Below are positions 1-8,380 of a DNA stretch of 9,471 bases, piece by piece (position 1 is the first letter of the stretch; each line of letters opens with the position of its first letter). The translations under genes were made by a program, and so were the position numbers. The DNA is from Candidatus Cloacimonadota bacterium (lineage in GTDB: Bacteria; Cloacimonadota; Cloacimonadia; Cloacimonadales; TCS61), in the NCBI GenBank assembly GCA_014382915.1, contig JACNIV010000344.1, forward strand, positions 1-9,471, given 5' to 3'. Below the pieces are notes generated by a model. The model was not told the origin of the DNA and did not search any database. It was given only the letters and a program-made list of their open reading frames with translations.

Positions 1-1192
1 CGGTTTTCATGACTATCGTTAATTTTTGCACTTTACCTTTTTTTACAAAAACCGTGGTGAAATCTCGATAAGTATTAAAGGGTTCGTTATTAACTGTAAC
101 TTTGTATCTGCCTGGCTTTAAAACCCAGATCTTTTCCTGCTCTCCCACCTCTTCTTCAGCCGGGAAATCGCTGCCGAAACTTTCACCCTTTTCCAGATCG
201 AACACTTCATATCTTACTTTAGCAAAGTTTCGTTTTTCATCCATGATATCGACTATCAGGCATCCCCAATCGGGTTCAATGATAGTTTTATACCTGGGTA
301 CGATCTTGATATTATCTTGTTCCATCAGTTGATTGGCCAATCCCGAACCATATTTAATACTGTATATCCCCTCCAGAAGAGGAATTGCTGTTCCTATCTG
401 TCCAGATTGCTCATACCCATATTTATCGATTATCGTATAAGAGGGTTCATTATCTGTGCGGGTTATGGCAGGAAGCAGCAGCAATCCTTTTCCGCTACTT
501 ATTTCTTCTTCTTCGGAAATTTCAAATATCAATGGTTCTACCTCTTCTCTTGTTATGATGGAGGGAAGGACAGCTTCAGTATCCATTGCAGAGTATAAAA
601 TTATTTTCCTGATAAAATTATCGGTCTCTTTTAATAGAACATCATTTATAACCTGTACAAAAGTGTCCATATCCTCGGACAATAGAGTTTTTTCTATATT
701 TACTGAATGCTTAACCAGTATATCTGCCCGTTCGCTTTTTCTAAAGACAAAATCAATGTTCAACCGTGCCAACTGTACAGTTTCCGATTTAACTAATTCA
801 ATATTATTCAGATTGGTAATGATCTCAAAATCGGCACGAGTATCGAGAATTTCTCTTTGGGTTCGTTTAAAGATATTATAGCTGTTTAACCTTTTGGAGA
901 TAAGGTCGGGTATGGTTTTGGAAAGTTTAACACCCCAGAGATCATAATTCGAATAGGTTATGCGGGGACCGAAATGCCTGATTACGATCTGGTTCTTATT
1001 ATAGATTTTAGGTATCTTGGTATCGTATACATAAACCGAAAGGTCCAGCGGAGTTTCCTGGCGCAATTCTTCCTTTTCGGAATGCTGATAATATTCCAGG
1101 ATATAGTAGTTGGGAGATATTAATTCTCCCGCTGAACAACCCAATAAAAAAATAAATAATGTACCAAAAAACAGAATTCCTAATTTATTCAT
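1..1192 (-). CDS. PqiC/YmbA-type ABC transport auxiliary lipoprotein with C-terminal beta-rich extension (3' end cut by window edge)
   Basis: The frame is open for 397 codons from the ATG at 1190-1192 to the left edge with no stop, so the C-terminus is missing. Residues 1-19 form a lipoprotein signal: a hydrophobic stretch ending in the lipobox LLGC with Cys19 as the acylation site. Ser at +2 does not suggest inner-membrane retention under the E. coli rule. Residues about 28-205 resemble the ABC-type transport auxiliary domain (DUF330/PqiC family): a YYILEYY strand, then IPKIYNKNQIVIRHFGPRI, then YSNYDLWGVKLSKTIPDLI, matching the family's 'IvyR ... Y ... W' pattern. Such proteins are periplasmic, outer-membrane-anchored partners of MCE transporters. 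A Glu run (about 227-230) leads into a further beta-rich part (about 235-397) with a 'LKPGRYKVTV' strand like those of small beta-sandwich domains. I do not recognise that part. The gene starts 14 nt after the mlaD stop behind an SD-like AGGGAAGTGA, so co-expression is likely. The fold call rests on pattern recognition only. Confidence 0.83.
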   Translation of the reverse strand, partial: MNKLGILFFGTLFIFLLGCSAGELISPNYYILEYYQHSEKEELRQETPLDLSVYVYDTKIPKIYNKNQIVIRHFGPRITYSNYDLWGVKLSKTIPDLISKRLNSYNIFKRTQREILDTRADFEIITNLNNIELVKSETVQLARLNIDFVFRKSERADILVKHSVNIEKTLLSEDMDTFVQVINDVLLKETDNFIRKIILYSAMDTEAVLPSIITREEVEPLIFEISEEEEISSGKGLLLLPAITRTDNEPSYTIIDKYGYEQSGQIGTAIPLLEGIYSIKYGSGLANQLMEQDNIKIVPRYKTIIEPDWGCLIVDIMDEKRNFAKVRYEVFDLEKGESFGSDFPAEEEVGEQEKIWVLKPGRYKVTVNNEPFNTYRDFTTVFVKKGKVQKLTIVMKT

Positions 1193-1206
1193 AATTCACT
1201 TCCCTG

Positions 1207-2139
1207 TTATTTTTTCCTGGACCTGATGAGAAGTGACGGATCGTCACTTATCTGTCTGGAAAAATCATTTAAATATTCAATCGTTTCCTTTAAAGCTTCG
1301 ATGGTATCTAAAATATCCTGCCTGCTCTCCAGATGAGTGGCATCTATGTGAGTTAAAGTTATATCCAGTTGTTTAATAGCAGCATTCATATCAACAAGTA
1401 ATCGTTCCAGGTTGGAATTTGCAATATCATTTGTTATTTTTTCGGTATTGGAAACAATATTCTCAACCTCTCCCGATTGCATGATTTTATTAATTTCCAG
1501 CATGATCTGTCTTGTTTCATCAGCTATGACCGCCAGATCCCGTGTGGTTGAACTCAGATTCGTTAAAACATTATTGATAGATTGCTGGTTCTCGGTTATC
1601 ATTTCATCTACATTGTTAATAATGTTGTTTATTTTTTTTCTGTTTTCTTCGTTAGTTATTTCGGCAAGATTATTAAGAAGTCTTTCCAGTTTCTCAGAGA
1701 TAATTTCTGCTTTTCCCGAGATACTTTCGAAGGTGGAAACGCCAGCCGGGAGAAATGACTTTGTCTTTAGAAAAGAAGCTTCTTTGCTGCCACCGGTTAT
1801 TTCCACCTGTAGCAGTCCGGTAATACCAATGGGAATCAGGGAAGCTCGCATATCTTCTTTGATAGGAGTTCCTGCTTTCACACTTACGGTCACAATAACG
1901 TTAGTCACATCTTCAGCATCGATGGCAATATCATCTACCCGGCCGATGCCGATACCGCGGTACTTTACCGGTCCACCTATCTGTAAACCGGAAACTGAAG
2001 TATTTTCATAACGAATATGATAAATATCACGTTTTTCCATGATCTTACTACCTGCCACCAGAACCAGAAAGATTATCATTAGAACCGAAAATACAACAAT
2101 AAAAATTCCTAACCTGAATTTCTGCGCACTACTCACCAT
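1207..2139 (-). CDS. mlaD: MlaD-like MCE family protein (periplasmic lipid-transport subunit)
   Basis: This is a 310-residue protein with one N-terminal membrane helix (about 11-30), a single MCE domain (about 38-117) and a long helical, coiled-coil-like C-terminal half (about 140-295). The MCE signature is clear: 'VSGLQIGGPVKYRGIGIGRV' at 49-68 and 'PIGITGLLQVEI' at 103-114. The C-terminal 'DDPSLLIR' resembles the 'PSsLL' end common in MCE proteins. In the family, MCE domains form hexameric rings anchored in the inner membrane that carry phospholipids between membranes with an MlaE-type permease and MlaF-type ATPase. A single MCE domain plus helical tail fits MlaD/Mce-like proteins better than multi-domain PqiB. 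The start is supported by AAGGAG 5 nt upstream (2145-2150). A PqiC-type lipoprotein follows after 14 nt, a pairing known from MCE operons. No permease or ATPase gene lies upstream; sprA does. The symbol denotes family, not proven orthology. Confidence 0.94.
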   Translation of the reverse strand: MVSSAQKFRLGIFIVVFSVLMIIFLVLVAGSKIMEKRDIYHIRYENTSVSGLQIGGPVKYRGIGIGRVDDIAIDAEDVTNVIVTVSVKAGTPIKEDMRASLIPIGITGLLQVEITGGSKEASFLKTKSFLPAGVSTFESISGKAEIISEKLERLLNNLAEITNEENRKKINNIINNVDEMITENQQSINNVLTNLSSTTRDLAVIADETRQIMLEINKIMQSGEVENIVSNTEKITNDIANSNLERLLVDMNAAIKQLDITLTHIDATHLESRQDILDTIEALKETIEYLNDFSRQISDDPSLLIRSRKK

Positions 2140-2258
2140 AAAAACTCCTTAATTGTTTTCGAAAATTATTTTAAATTATATCAATGTCAAGTAAAATAGC
2201 TATTTAGTATTTAAGATAAAAGAAAATGTTATATAACTTATTAAGAATTAATCACTTC
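2140..2258 (-). promoter_or_regulatory. sprA-mlaD intergenic region with candidate extended -10 promoter and Shine-Dalgarno for mlaD
   Basis: This 119-nt AT-rich gap separates the sprA stop from the mlaD start. On the minus strand it contains TGATATAAT (2175-2183), a perfect TATAAT with the TGn extended -10 element. TTGACA lies just upstream (2185-2190), too close to act as the -35 for that box. Initiation near 2168 would give a leader of about 29 nt. A 12-nt palindrome AAATAGCTATTT lies at 2194-2205. The mlaD Shine-Dalgarno AAGGAG is at 2145-2150. I see no GC-rich terminator here, so read-through from sprA is also possible. Such boxes arise by chance in AT-rich DNA, and the sigma-factor preference of this organism is unknown. 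Confidence 0.35.
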
Positions 2259-5200
2259 TTAGAACATTATTTCGATCCAGATGCTCAGGCTGAAAGTGCT
2301 TGTTTGCTGTTTACGTTTACGATCATCACTCCATTCGTAATTACTGGTCAGACCGCCATAAATATTTTTACTGAATTTATACGAAGCACCCGGGCTGATG
2401 GTGTATCTGATCTTATCAGTGGTTTTTTCAAAAGTTTCACGACCACTTATAGTGGCTAATGTTTTTTCCAGGTTAAAATTGAGTTGAGTAGTAAGTTCAT
2501 TCTTCAGCTTTGTTCTTTTAAAGAAAAGTATCTTTAATCCTTTGGCTGCCGAAAAAGACCATTCCAGATGTGCAGCCAGTGATTGTGTTATAGTTTGTGT
2601 TTCTGAATAATTGTAATGGTTTATCGTTTTCGAATCGGAATAATTAGTGCTTAGACTGCTGGTAATATTATGAACCCAATTACCATGCCAGGAAAGCAGC
2701 GGGTTAAAGTTTATCCTGATATTCTCTCTGTCTGGACTGGTAAAATCCAGGTCTCCATCTTCGGTAATAGAATAGACATAGCTGCTGGTCAGGCGGGAAC
2801 TGGTTAGTATTTTTTCAACTTTTATCAGTTTTTCAAACTCACTTAAAACCACACTTATATTGGGAAAAGTTGTAGTAACAGACTCGTTGCTGTAATTACC
2901 AAAGCTGCGCTTAATTTCCATGGAATATCCATAATTCGTGCTCAAGTTGTTCAAAATAGGAAATCCCACAGAAGTAGATATTTTGTCGTTAATATTCTTG
3001 GATAGTATTTCTTTATCATCACCGGTCTCATCAAGAATATGCGGCAGGCCGAGCTGATATAGAAAATCAGGTCGTTCTTTTCTGTCATCATAAGTAGTCT
3101 TATAAGTATTATTATAACTTACGCGAATATTTTCTATCCTGCTGATATAGCCTACAATTGAAGCCAGGATATTCTTTTTTCTTTTTGGAACTTTGGTCTC
3201 TCCCTCGTCTTTACCGGGAGTTATATCCCCTTCTTTTTTTACAGTCTCGGGTTCTTGTCCTTCAATTGGTTCCAGAGTGGTCTCATCACGGGATTCTTCC
3301 TGAGAACCATCCCCTAAATCGGTTTCTTCTTCAATTTGTTCTCTTCCTAATTCTTCTTCGTTTAACTTTTGCTCTTCAAGCATGCTTTCACGGATTTGTT
3401 CAAGCTTTTCTCTTTCTTCATCTTCTCTTTCCAGTTCCTGAGTACTAGGTGGTTCCGGGCTCAGTTTCTTATCCAACCAGACAGCCAGACTGTGTAAAAG
3501 ATCATGGTTTTTCAAGGTAAAGTTGCCACCGATATTTCGTGTTACATTTCCCTTGTAATACAATGTATCCTGCGTTCCAATTTTAATATGGTCTTCATTA
3601 TAATTTACGCTCGTATCTACATCGAACGCAAAGATATTATCCAGATATTTCGGATCGTATTTCAATTCGATATCCTGAATACGTTTTTTTTCTTCTCCAA
3701 TATTATATTTCTTCCAGTAATTTCTCAACATCAGATCCCGTTTTGTTGTCAGGTTGTATGAAGCAGAAATATCACTGAAAATATCATATTTTACATTTGT
3801 TGCTGTGTCAAATGTTCTGGTTCGTGTGGTATTGCTTCGCACAACCCAATGCGGAATGGAATCGGTATAAGTTTCCCAGTACCAGCGTTTGGGATCAGCA
3901 TCGGTATAGGTAAAAGTATTATTGAATGATTGCGGGAAAAAGAAGAATTTATAATTACTCCCTAAACCGATATCAACATCATCTTTATTGAAGGTAAGCT
4001 TGTAGGTGTGTCTCAAATTCCAGGTAAGGGTTGTATCGGCACTGGTGGCCGAGAGGGTTTTCTTCTTTTCTATGCTGGAATAAAGGGTGGTGTTTTTAAT
4101 AGTATAGGCAAGTATCTTACTTTTTGGAGTTTTATCCTGGCTGATATTAATATTGGCATTGTAAGTCAATGATCTATTAACTTCACGTTTTTTATCTTCC
4201 TCGCTCAGATCTTCTCTTAGAATATCGGAAGTGGATTGGAACCGCGGGATACCCAGAGATTGGTTCCTGGATAAGTTCAAGGGTATTCTCCATCCCCATT
4301 CGGCAGGAAAGAACTTGTGCAGAGAATATTTATTAGATATGTTCAATTGGGTTCTTTCAACAAGTGCACTTGTATTGTAAGAACCGCTGCGGGCAGCGGA
4401 CGACTGGAAATTTTCCGTCTTCCAGTCAAGGTTAATAGTAAGATCGGAAAAATCTGCAAATTTTGTAAAGAAGGTTGCTCTGGAGGCAAAGCCGATATCC
4501 TCGTAGGGATCTGCTACCCTGATGTCATCAAAATACAGCCTTCCACTGAACTCTTCTGTGGCAACCATGCCAAGTGATATCTGCCTGATATTGATTAGAT
4601 TTGGTTCACCGATCATGCTGAATCTGTAGCCATCTTTTGTATAAGAAACATCATCTTTTGCGGAAAGTGACTTCAGGTGAGTTATATAGGGATAAGGTAT
4701 TTCAAACTGGTGCCAGCCATCTCTATCCATTTCCAGATAATATTCCATTAGCTCCAGCTCATGTCTTATTTCATAATAATTCAGTGAATCGGCTCCCAAT
4801 CTTATTATTAAAGAATCAGGTTTTTCTCCGATAGTTACAAATTCCAAAGCCTCTGCATATACCCAGAATCTGATCTTATTATAAGTTAAAAGATTGTAAG
4901 GTTCTCTAAACTCCTGGGTTGCCAGAGCGTAATGGCTGCTGCCAAGATTGGTGTAGTCAATGATCAGAGACTGTTCAAGAGTCTCTTCTCCCCTCTCTTC
5001 GATAACCGTATGAGGTGCTGGAGTATAGTGCATATCTTTCTGATTGTCGATGATGCCGACCAGCATGGTTTCCTCTTCAGATACTATTATCTTATCGGTC
5101 TCATCTCTGATGAAACCCTCTTCCCATTTATTGCCCACAACACCGATGGACACAATCTTCACTCTTGTACTGTCTTCCACTTCAAACCAGAGACGGGCAT

Positions 5201-8200
5201 AACTTATTTTCTTTATATTGGGAACTTTCCCGGGTTCATTTGATATAGTCCGATAATTCTCAGAATCATGCAATGGGATGCGGTACAATCTCCATCCCTT
5301 ATATTCACTTTCCAGGAATTCTTCGCCATCATTAAGGCAGACAGAATACTCAAAATAAATATCAGCAGTATTCAAACCACCGCTATTATCGAGGTCTTCG
5401 GTATCAAGTTTTTCGTTTCCTTCTGTTCCATTGATCTTTGGATATTCCACCTCGCCATTAATTGTAACCTCATCGTTATCGTAATTATCATCAGGATCAT
5501 CCCCGGGTTCGCCATTTTTCACCCTGTCCAGCCCGATATCCTCGCCGTCATCCAGAATACCGTCCACATTTTGAAGGTTTTCATTCACCAGCAAACCATC
5601 TTCTTTGTCAGGTTTATCATTCTCTCCGGGACGGTAGAAATCTTCACTTACATCTCCCAGATCGATATGTAAAATAACTGGTTTTGAAGTTTGATTATAA
5701 TTCAGTGTATCCACTCTAGCTAATATCTCAATATAGCGCTTTTTAGAAAAATCGATTTCATTCCCGATATATTTCATAACACCGGCCCAGTGTTTCATCT
5801 CCATGCCGGGAATTCCCATCTGCAGTGACTTGATCTTGCAGGCAAGGGGTATGACTCTCTCTCTCTCTTCTTTTTCAGTAAGAGATCCCGGATCATATAC
5901 ATCCCTGGCATATATGTCCTGTGGATTATAGAAATTCATTGCGGCTTTTCCAAAATCGATATAATTCCCGTCCGGGAATTCTGCCGGACGGCTGGCGGGA
6001 TCCCAGGTTGCCCTAGTTACTCCCAGAGGATAGGAATCCAGAATAGATTCCATATCATCGATATAGGCTTCTTTTTTGTCGTGCTGTTTGGAACTACCGT
6101 ATATTCTGGGAAGACTCATAGCTACTTCTCCGGAAATATTAACAGTCGATTTACTATCTGTTTTTATCAGTGGAAACCAGTCGACTATCTTTGTTATAAA
6201 AGGCAATTCATATTCCAGTTCACCGTCAATATCAGCCAGGATGATACTGCGGTTCTCATTACCGATCTTCGGTCGGTCTTCCTTTACTTTTTCAGACTGG
6301 TAGATAAATGTTCCGCCTATCTTCAGGTTCTGATTAAATCGCATATCGGCACGAATACCCATGATCGTCTTGCTTTCTACCGAAAACAATGGTTTAAACT
6401 GGTAATCAATAAAAATATCTACGTCGGGGTTCTTGGCTTCCGAAGCGAGAAAAGTGATCAAACCAAAATCGTAATCGACAAGATAATCGATACCTTGCGT
6501 CAGCTCGGTTTTATTGGGACCAATTTTAATAACCACACTTCCCGGTAGAATATTCATTCGACCCAGAGAAACCTGGTCACGTCCAATTTGACCTTTAACA
6601 GAAATATAATTATTAAATTCAGTATAATATGCTTCCTCATCCTCATAGATCACGCTGTCTTCAAGAGCATAAAAAGGCTTGATAAAGGGGAAAATGATAT
6701 GGCCAGAATCCAAGTGTATCGGTGCATCATCTCCATTTATCACACCATCTGTATTCGTATCCAACCTCAAGTAATCATTATATGTTAAACTGGTTTGCTC
6801 AATACCTGTTGGTACAAGTGCAGATGGAATGTTGAAATTTGGTTCAGTACTGGCAGTAAGTGAATAGATATTAAGGTCAAAGCCATCATTACGGATATTC
6901 TGCATACCCAGGCTGTAGATATTGCGAATAGTCAAGTCCCAATATTCCGGGTCGTTAGTGAAATCCTGATTTCTTTTTTTCAGTAGTTTCACCTGCACAG
7001 GCATAGATGAATCGTCACCCACAATTATACCATCCATCCTGGTGTAGGTTATACCAACGGTGTAGAGTTTACTTATTGTATTGGGCAGGGTCAAGGTTAT
7101 GATTCCGCTCTTATCATCAACAACGTAATCAGAACCTTGTATCAGAACATCAAAATTATAAACATCCTCGAAACCTATTTCCTTTCCTTCAATAGTTGTC
7201 TGGTTGTTATTTGCATTGCCATCATCAATGTAAACCATAATTTTTTCTTCAGGATTCGGTAAAACAGCAGCTCCTGCTGGAGTTAATGTCCATTTGCCAT
7301 TTTCCAGCACAATAGCATTGTCTTTCCACCCCGTGGGATAAACAACACCTTCTACACCAATGCTCTCATTGTACAATTGATATAATGAAGATGGTTGATC
7401 GATGAAATAATGCGTCCGCTTCACATAATTACGGCTCTCTATCACAGTAGAATCTGCCTGAGAATCTCCTCGCCAGGTCTGAGTACTTTTCTTAGCTTCA
7501 TCTTTCCCCAGGATGGTAGTAATTTCCAGGTTACCGGCTTCCAATTCCGTTTTTATACCAAACAAACCTTCTGAAGAGGTACTGTAACTGAAAAGCCTGG
7601 AGCCGGTCAAAGCCAGAGAGATATTTCCGCCATCAATACGTTTCACAACTTCGTCTTCTACGCCTTCATAGTTAATGTTTATTTCGGTTGGTACGGCAAT
7701 TACATCACTTTCGGAACTGGACTGATGATTGATGTTAACATGAATCTTCTCGCCGATAGTTCCTTTCAGACGAAGGTTCAGGTCCTGTCTTATCTCCAGA
7801 TCAAAATTATTTCTTTTTTTCTTTTCAGAGCTAGGATCATCGCGGGAAGAGCTGCTGCCGGCAAACGTTAATTTCTGGTTTCCATCCAGGCTAAGACGAC
7901 CGGCCTTATTTCCCATGAATCTGCGAACGGCTTTGGGAAGAGCGATTTTAGGAAGCTCTATAATGATCTCCGGGATAAGTCCCGCACTCTCCGATCTGTC
8001 TGTAGTGCTGAGTAATTCTCTGCTGTTTGCTTTTAATATATCGCGATATAATTTTTTAAAATTATTTTGCACATAACTATCCAACGAAATGTAAACAGGC
8101 GGATACAATTCTATCTGGTTATATTTGACCTGAAGTTTAACGGTTTTTTCTTCAAAATCGATCTCTTTTTCTGTAGTGATCCGAATTCCACTGAAAAAAT

Positions 8201-8369
8201 TCCTGGGAGCGCTGGTGATAGAATATCCTTTATGAAGCTTATAAAAATCGATCTCGTTTCCTTCCACATGAGCATATCCCTTCAGACTGATAGCCGGTAG
8301 AAATACGTTTGCAGCAACGCTTCTAAAACTAAATAGTGCTAATATCAGAAGGAATACTTTTTTATTCAT
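2259..8369 (-). CDS. sprA: SprA, outer-membrane translocon of the type IX secretion system
   Basis: This 2036-residue protein is the T9SS outer-membrane channel (SprA; Sov in Porphyromonas). In the family it forms a giant single-chain beta-barrel of 36 strands through which folded cargo leaves the periplasm, gated by PorV and a plug protein. Residues 1-20 are a Sec signal peptide ending in SVAA. Family landmarks visible in order are: 'DEVVKRIDGGNISLAL' (about 239-254); a dockerin-like acidic loop 'DTNTDGVINGDD' (537-548); 'TQGIDYLVDYDFGLITF' (624-640); 'YIDDME' (769-774); an Asp-rich stretch (about 910-1003); 'DDIRV' (1281-1285) followed by the 'ADFSDL' strand region; a Glu/Lys-rich insert (about 1637-1732); then barrel strands to a C-terminal Phe typical of BAM-inserted barrels. 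The length is below the roughly 2400-2500 residues usual in Bacteroidota, but the frame is intact. It begins 6 nt after coaX; TAAGG at the coaX stop serves as Shine-Dalgarno, suggesting translational coupling. PorV and other T9SS genes are not in this window. Confidence 0.97.
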   Translation of the reverse strand: MNKKVFLLILALFSFRSVAANVFLPAISLKGYAHVEGNEIDFYKLHKGYSITSAPRNFFSGIRITTEKEIDFEEKTVKLQVKYNQIELYPPVYISLDSYVQNNFKKLYRDILKANSRELLSTTDRSESAGLIPEIIIELPKIALPKAVRRFMGNKAGRLSLDGNQKLTFAGSSSSRDDPSSEKKKRNNFDLEIRQDLNLRLKGTIGEKIHVNINHQSSSESDVIAVPTEININYEGVEDEVVKRIDGGNISLALTGSRLFSYSTSSEGLFGIKTELEAGNLEITTILGKDEAKKSTQTWRGDSQADSTVIESRNYVKRTHYFIDQPSSLYQLYNESIGVEGVVYPTGWKDNAIVLENGKWTLTPAGAAVLPNPEEKIMVYIDDGNANNNQTTIEGKEIGFEDVYNFDVLIQGSDYVVDDKSGIITLTLPNTISKLYTVGITYTRMDGIIVGDDSSMPVQVKLLKKRNQDFTNDPEYWDLTIRNIYSLGMQNIRNDGFDLNIYSLTASTEPNFNIPSALVPTGIEQTSLTYNDYLRLDTNTDGVINGDDAPIHLDSGHIIFPFIKPFYALEDSVIYEDEEAYYTEFNNYISVKGQIGRDQVSLGRMNILPGSVVIKIGPNKTELTQGIDYLVDYDFGLITFLASEAKNPDVDIFIDYQFKPLFSVESKTIMGIRADMRFNQNLKIGGTFIYQSEKVKEDRPKIGNENRSIILADIDGELEYELPFITKIVDWFPLIKTDSKSTVNISGEVAMSLPRIYGSSKQHDKKEAYIDDMESILDSYPLGVTRATWDPASRPAEFPDGNYIDFGKAAMNFYNPQDIYARDVYDPGSLTEKEERERVIPLACKIKSLQMGIPGMEMKHWAGVMKYIGNEIDFSKKRYIEILARVDTLNYNQTSKPVILHIDLGDVSEDFYRPGENDKPDKEDGLLVNENLQNVDGILDDGEDIGLDRVKNGEPGDDPDDNYDNDEVTINGEVEYPKINGTEGNEKLDTEDLDNSGGLNTADIYFEYSVCLNDGEEFLESEYKGWRLYRIPLHDSENYRTISNEPGKVPNIKKISYARLWFEVEDSTRVKIVSIGVVGNKWEEGFIRDETDKIIVSEEETMLVGIIDNQKDMHYTPAPHTVIEERGEETLEQSLIIDYTNLGSSHYALATQEFREPYNLLTYNKIRFWVYAEALEFVTIGEKPDSLIIRLGADSLNYYEIRHELELMEYYLEMDRDGWHQFEIPYPYITHLKSLSAKDDVSYTKDGYRFSMIGEPNLINIRQISLGMVATEEFSGRLYFDDIRVADPYEDIGFASRATFFTKFADFSDLTINLDWKTENFQSSAARSGSYNTSALVERTQLNISNKYSLHKFFPAEWGWRIPLNLSRNQSLGIPRFQSTSDILREDLSEEDKKREVNRSLTYNANINISQDKTPKSKILAYTIKNTTLYSSIEKKKTLSATSADTTLTWNLRHTYKLTFNKDDVDIGLGSNYKFFFFPQSFNNTFTYTDADPKRWYWETYTDSIPHWVVRSNTTRTRTFDTATNVKYDIFSDISASYNLTTKRDLMLRNYWKKYNIGEEKKRIQDIELKYDPKYLDNIFAFDVDTSVNYNEDHIKIGTQDTLYYKGNVTRNIGGNFTLKNHDLLHSLAVWLDKKLSPEPPSTQELEREDEEREKLEQIRESMLEEQKLNEEELGREQIEEETDLGDGSQEESRDETTLEPIEGQEPETVKKEGDITPGKDEGETKVPKRKKNILASIVGYISRIENIRVSYNNTYKTTYDDRKERPDFLYQLGLPHILDETGDDKEILSKNINDKISTSVGFPILNNLSTNYGYSMEIKRSFGNYSNESVTTTFPNISVVLSEFEKLIKVEKILTSSRLTSSYVYSITEDGDLDFTSPDRENIRINFNPLLSWHGNWVHNITSSLSTNYSDSKTINHYNYSETQTITQSLAAHLEWSFSAAKGLKILFFKRTKLKNELTTQLNFNLEKTLATISGRETFEKTTDKIRYTISPGASYKFSKNIYGGLTSNYEWSDDRKRKQQTSTFSLSIWIEIMF
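3174..3461 (-). other. Glu/Lys-rich low-complexity insert within SprA
   Basis: Codons for SprA residues about 1637-1732 encode a strongly acidic, helix-prone or disordered stretch. It opens with SPEPPSTQ, continues with Glu-, Arg- and Gln-rich runs, and closes with a basic PKRKK. It interrupts a region of alternating beta-strand pattern typical of the barrel, so it should be a long loop or turn outside the membrane. Whether it faces the periplasm or the surface cannot be told from the sequence. The reading frame stays open and the flanking strands look ordinary, so it is an insert and not a frameshift. Confidence 0.7.
5361..5642 (-). other. Asp/Asn/Gly-rich, calcium-site-like segment of SprA
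   Basis: SprA residues about 910-1003 are dense in Asp, Glu, Asn and Gly, with runs such as 'DDGEDIGLD' and 'DDPDDNYDND'. They end in 'DLDNSGGLNTADIYFEY', which matches the 'DxNxDxxLN..e.Y.eY' stretch I recall from Bacteroidota SprA proteins. Such spacing of acidic side chains resembles EF-hand or dockerin-like calcium loops. Calcium binding itself is inference. The segment lies between two modules likely to form the soluble part of SprA. Confidence 0.55.
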
Positions 8370-8380
8370 TTAACCTTATT
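8370..8380 (-). promoter_or_regulatory. sprA ribosome binding site overlapping the coaX stop codon
   Basis: On the minus strand the coaX stop TAA is followed by GGTTAA and then the sprA ATG. The TAAGG core formed by the stop codon and the next two bases lies 4 nt before the ATG. Ribosomes finishing coaX would therefore end directly on the sprA initiation site, a layout typical of translational coupling. The tight spacing also fixes the sprA start, because the first codons encode a clean signal peptide. Confidence 0.6.

Noticed and set aside
102..881. Three overlapping plus-strand open frames of 76-141 codons
   Set aside because: They lie opposite the lipoprotein gene, overlap one another, and show Ser/Phe-rich composition typical of antisense shadows.
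1412..2011. A 199-codon open frame on the plus strand opposite mlaD
   Set aside because: It is the complement of a clear MCE gene, rich in Ser and Ile with no domain or motif I recognise. The minus-strand frame has the family signature and the Shine-Dalgarno site.
2242..2261. Inverted repeat TAAGAA/TTCTTA at the sprA stop as a terminator
   Set aside because: Only six AT-rich pairs with an 8-nt loop and no following T tract, so too weak to call.
5855..5868. (CT)7 dinucleotide run inside sprA, a conceivable phase-variation tract
   Set aside because: Seven units are short for slipped-strand switching, and the run encodes an ordinary charged EERER stretch in a conserved part of SprA.
5268..6548. 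Plus-strand open frames of up to 155 codons opposite sprA
   Set aside because: They mirror coding sequence of a well-recognised SprA and contain no recognisable domains.
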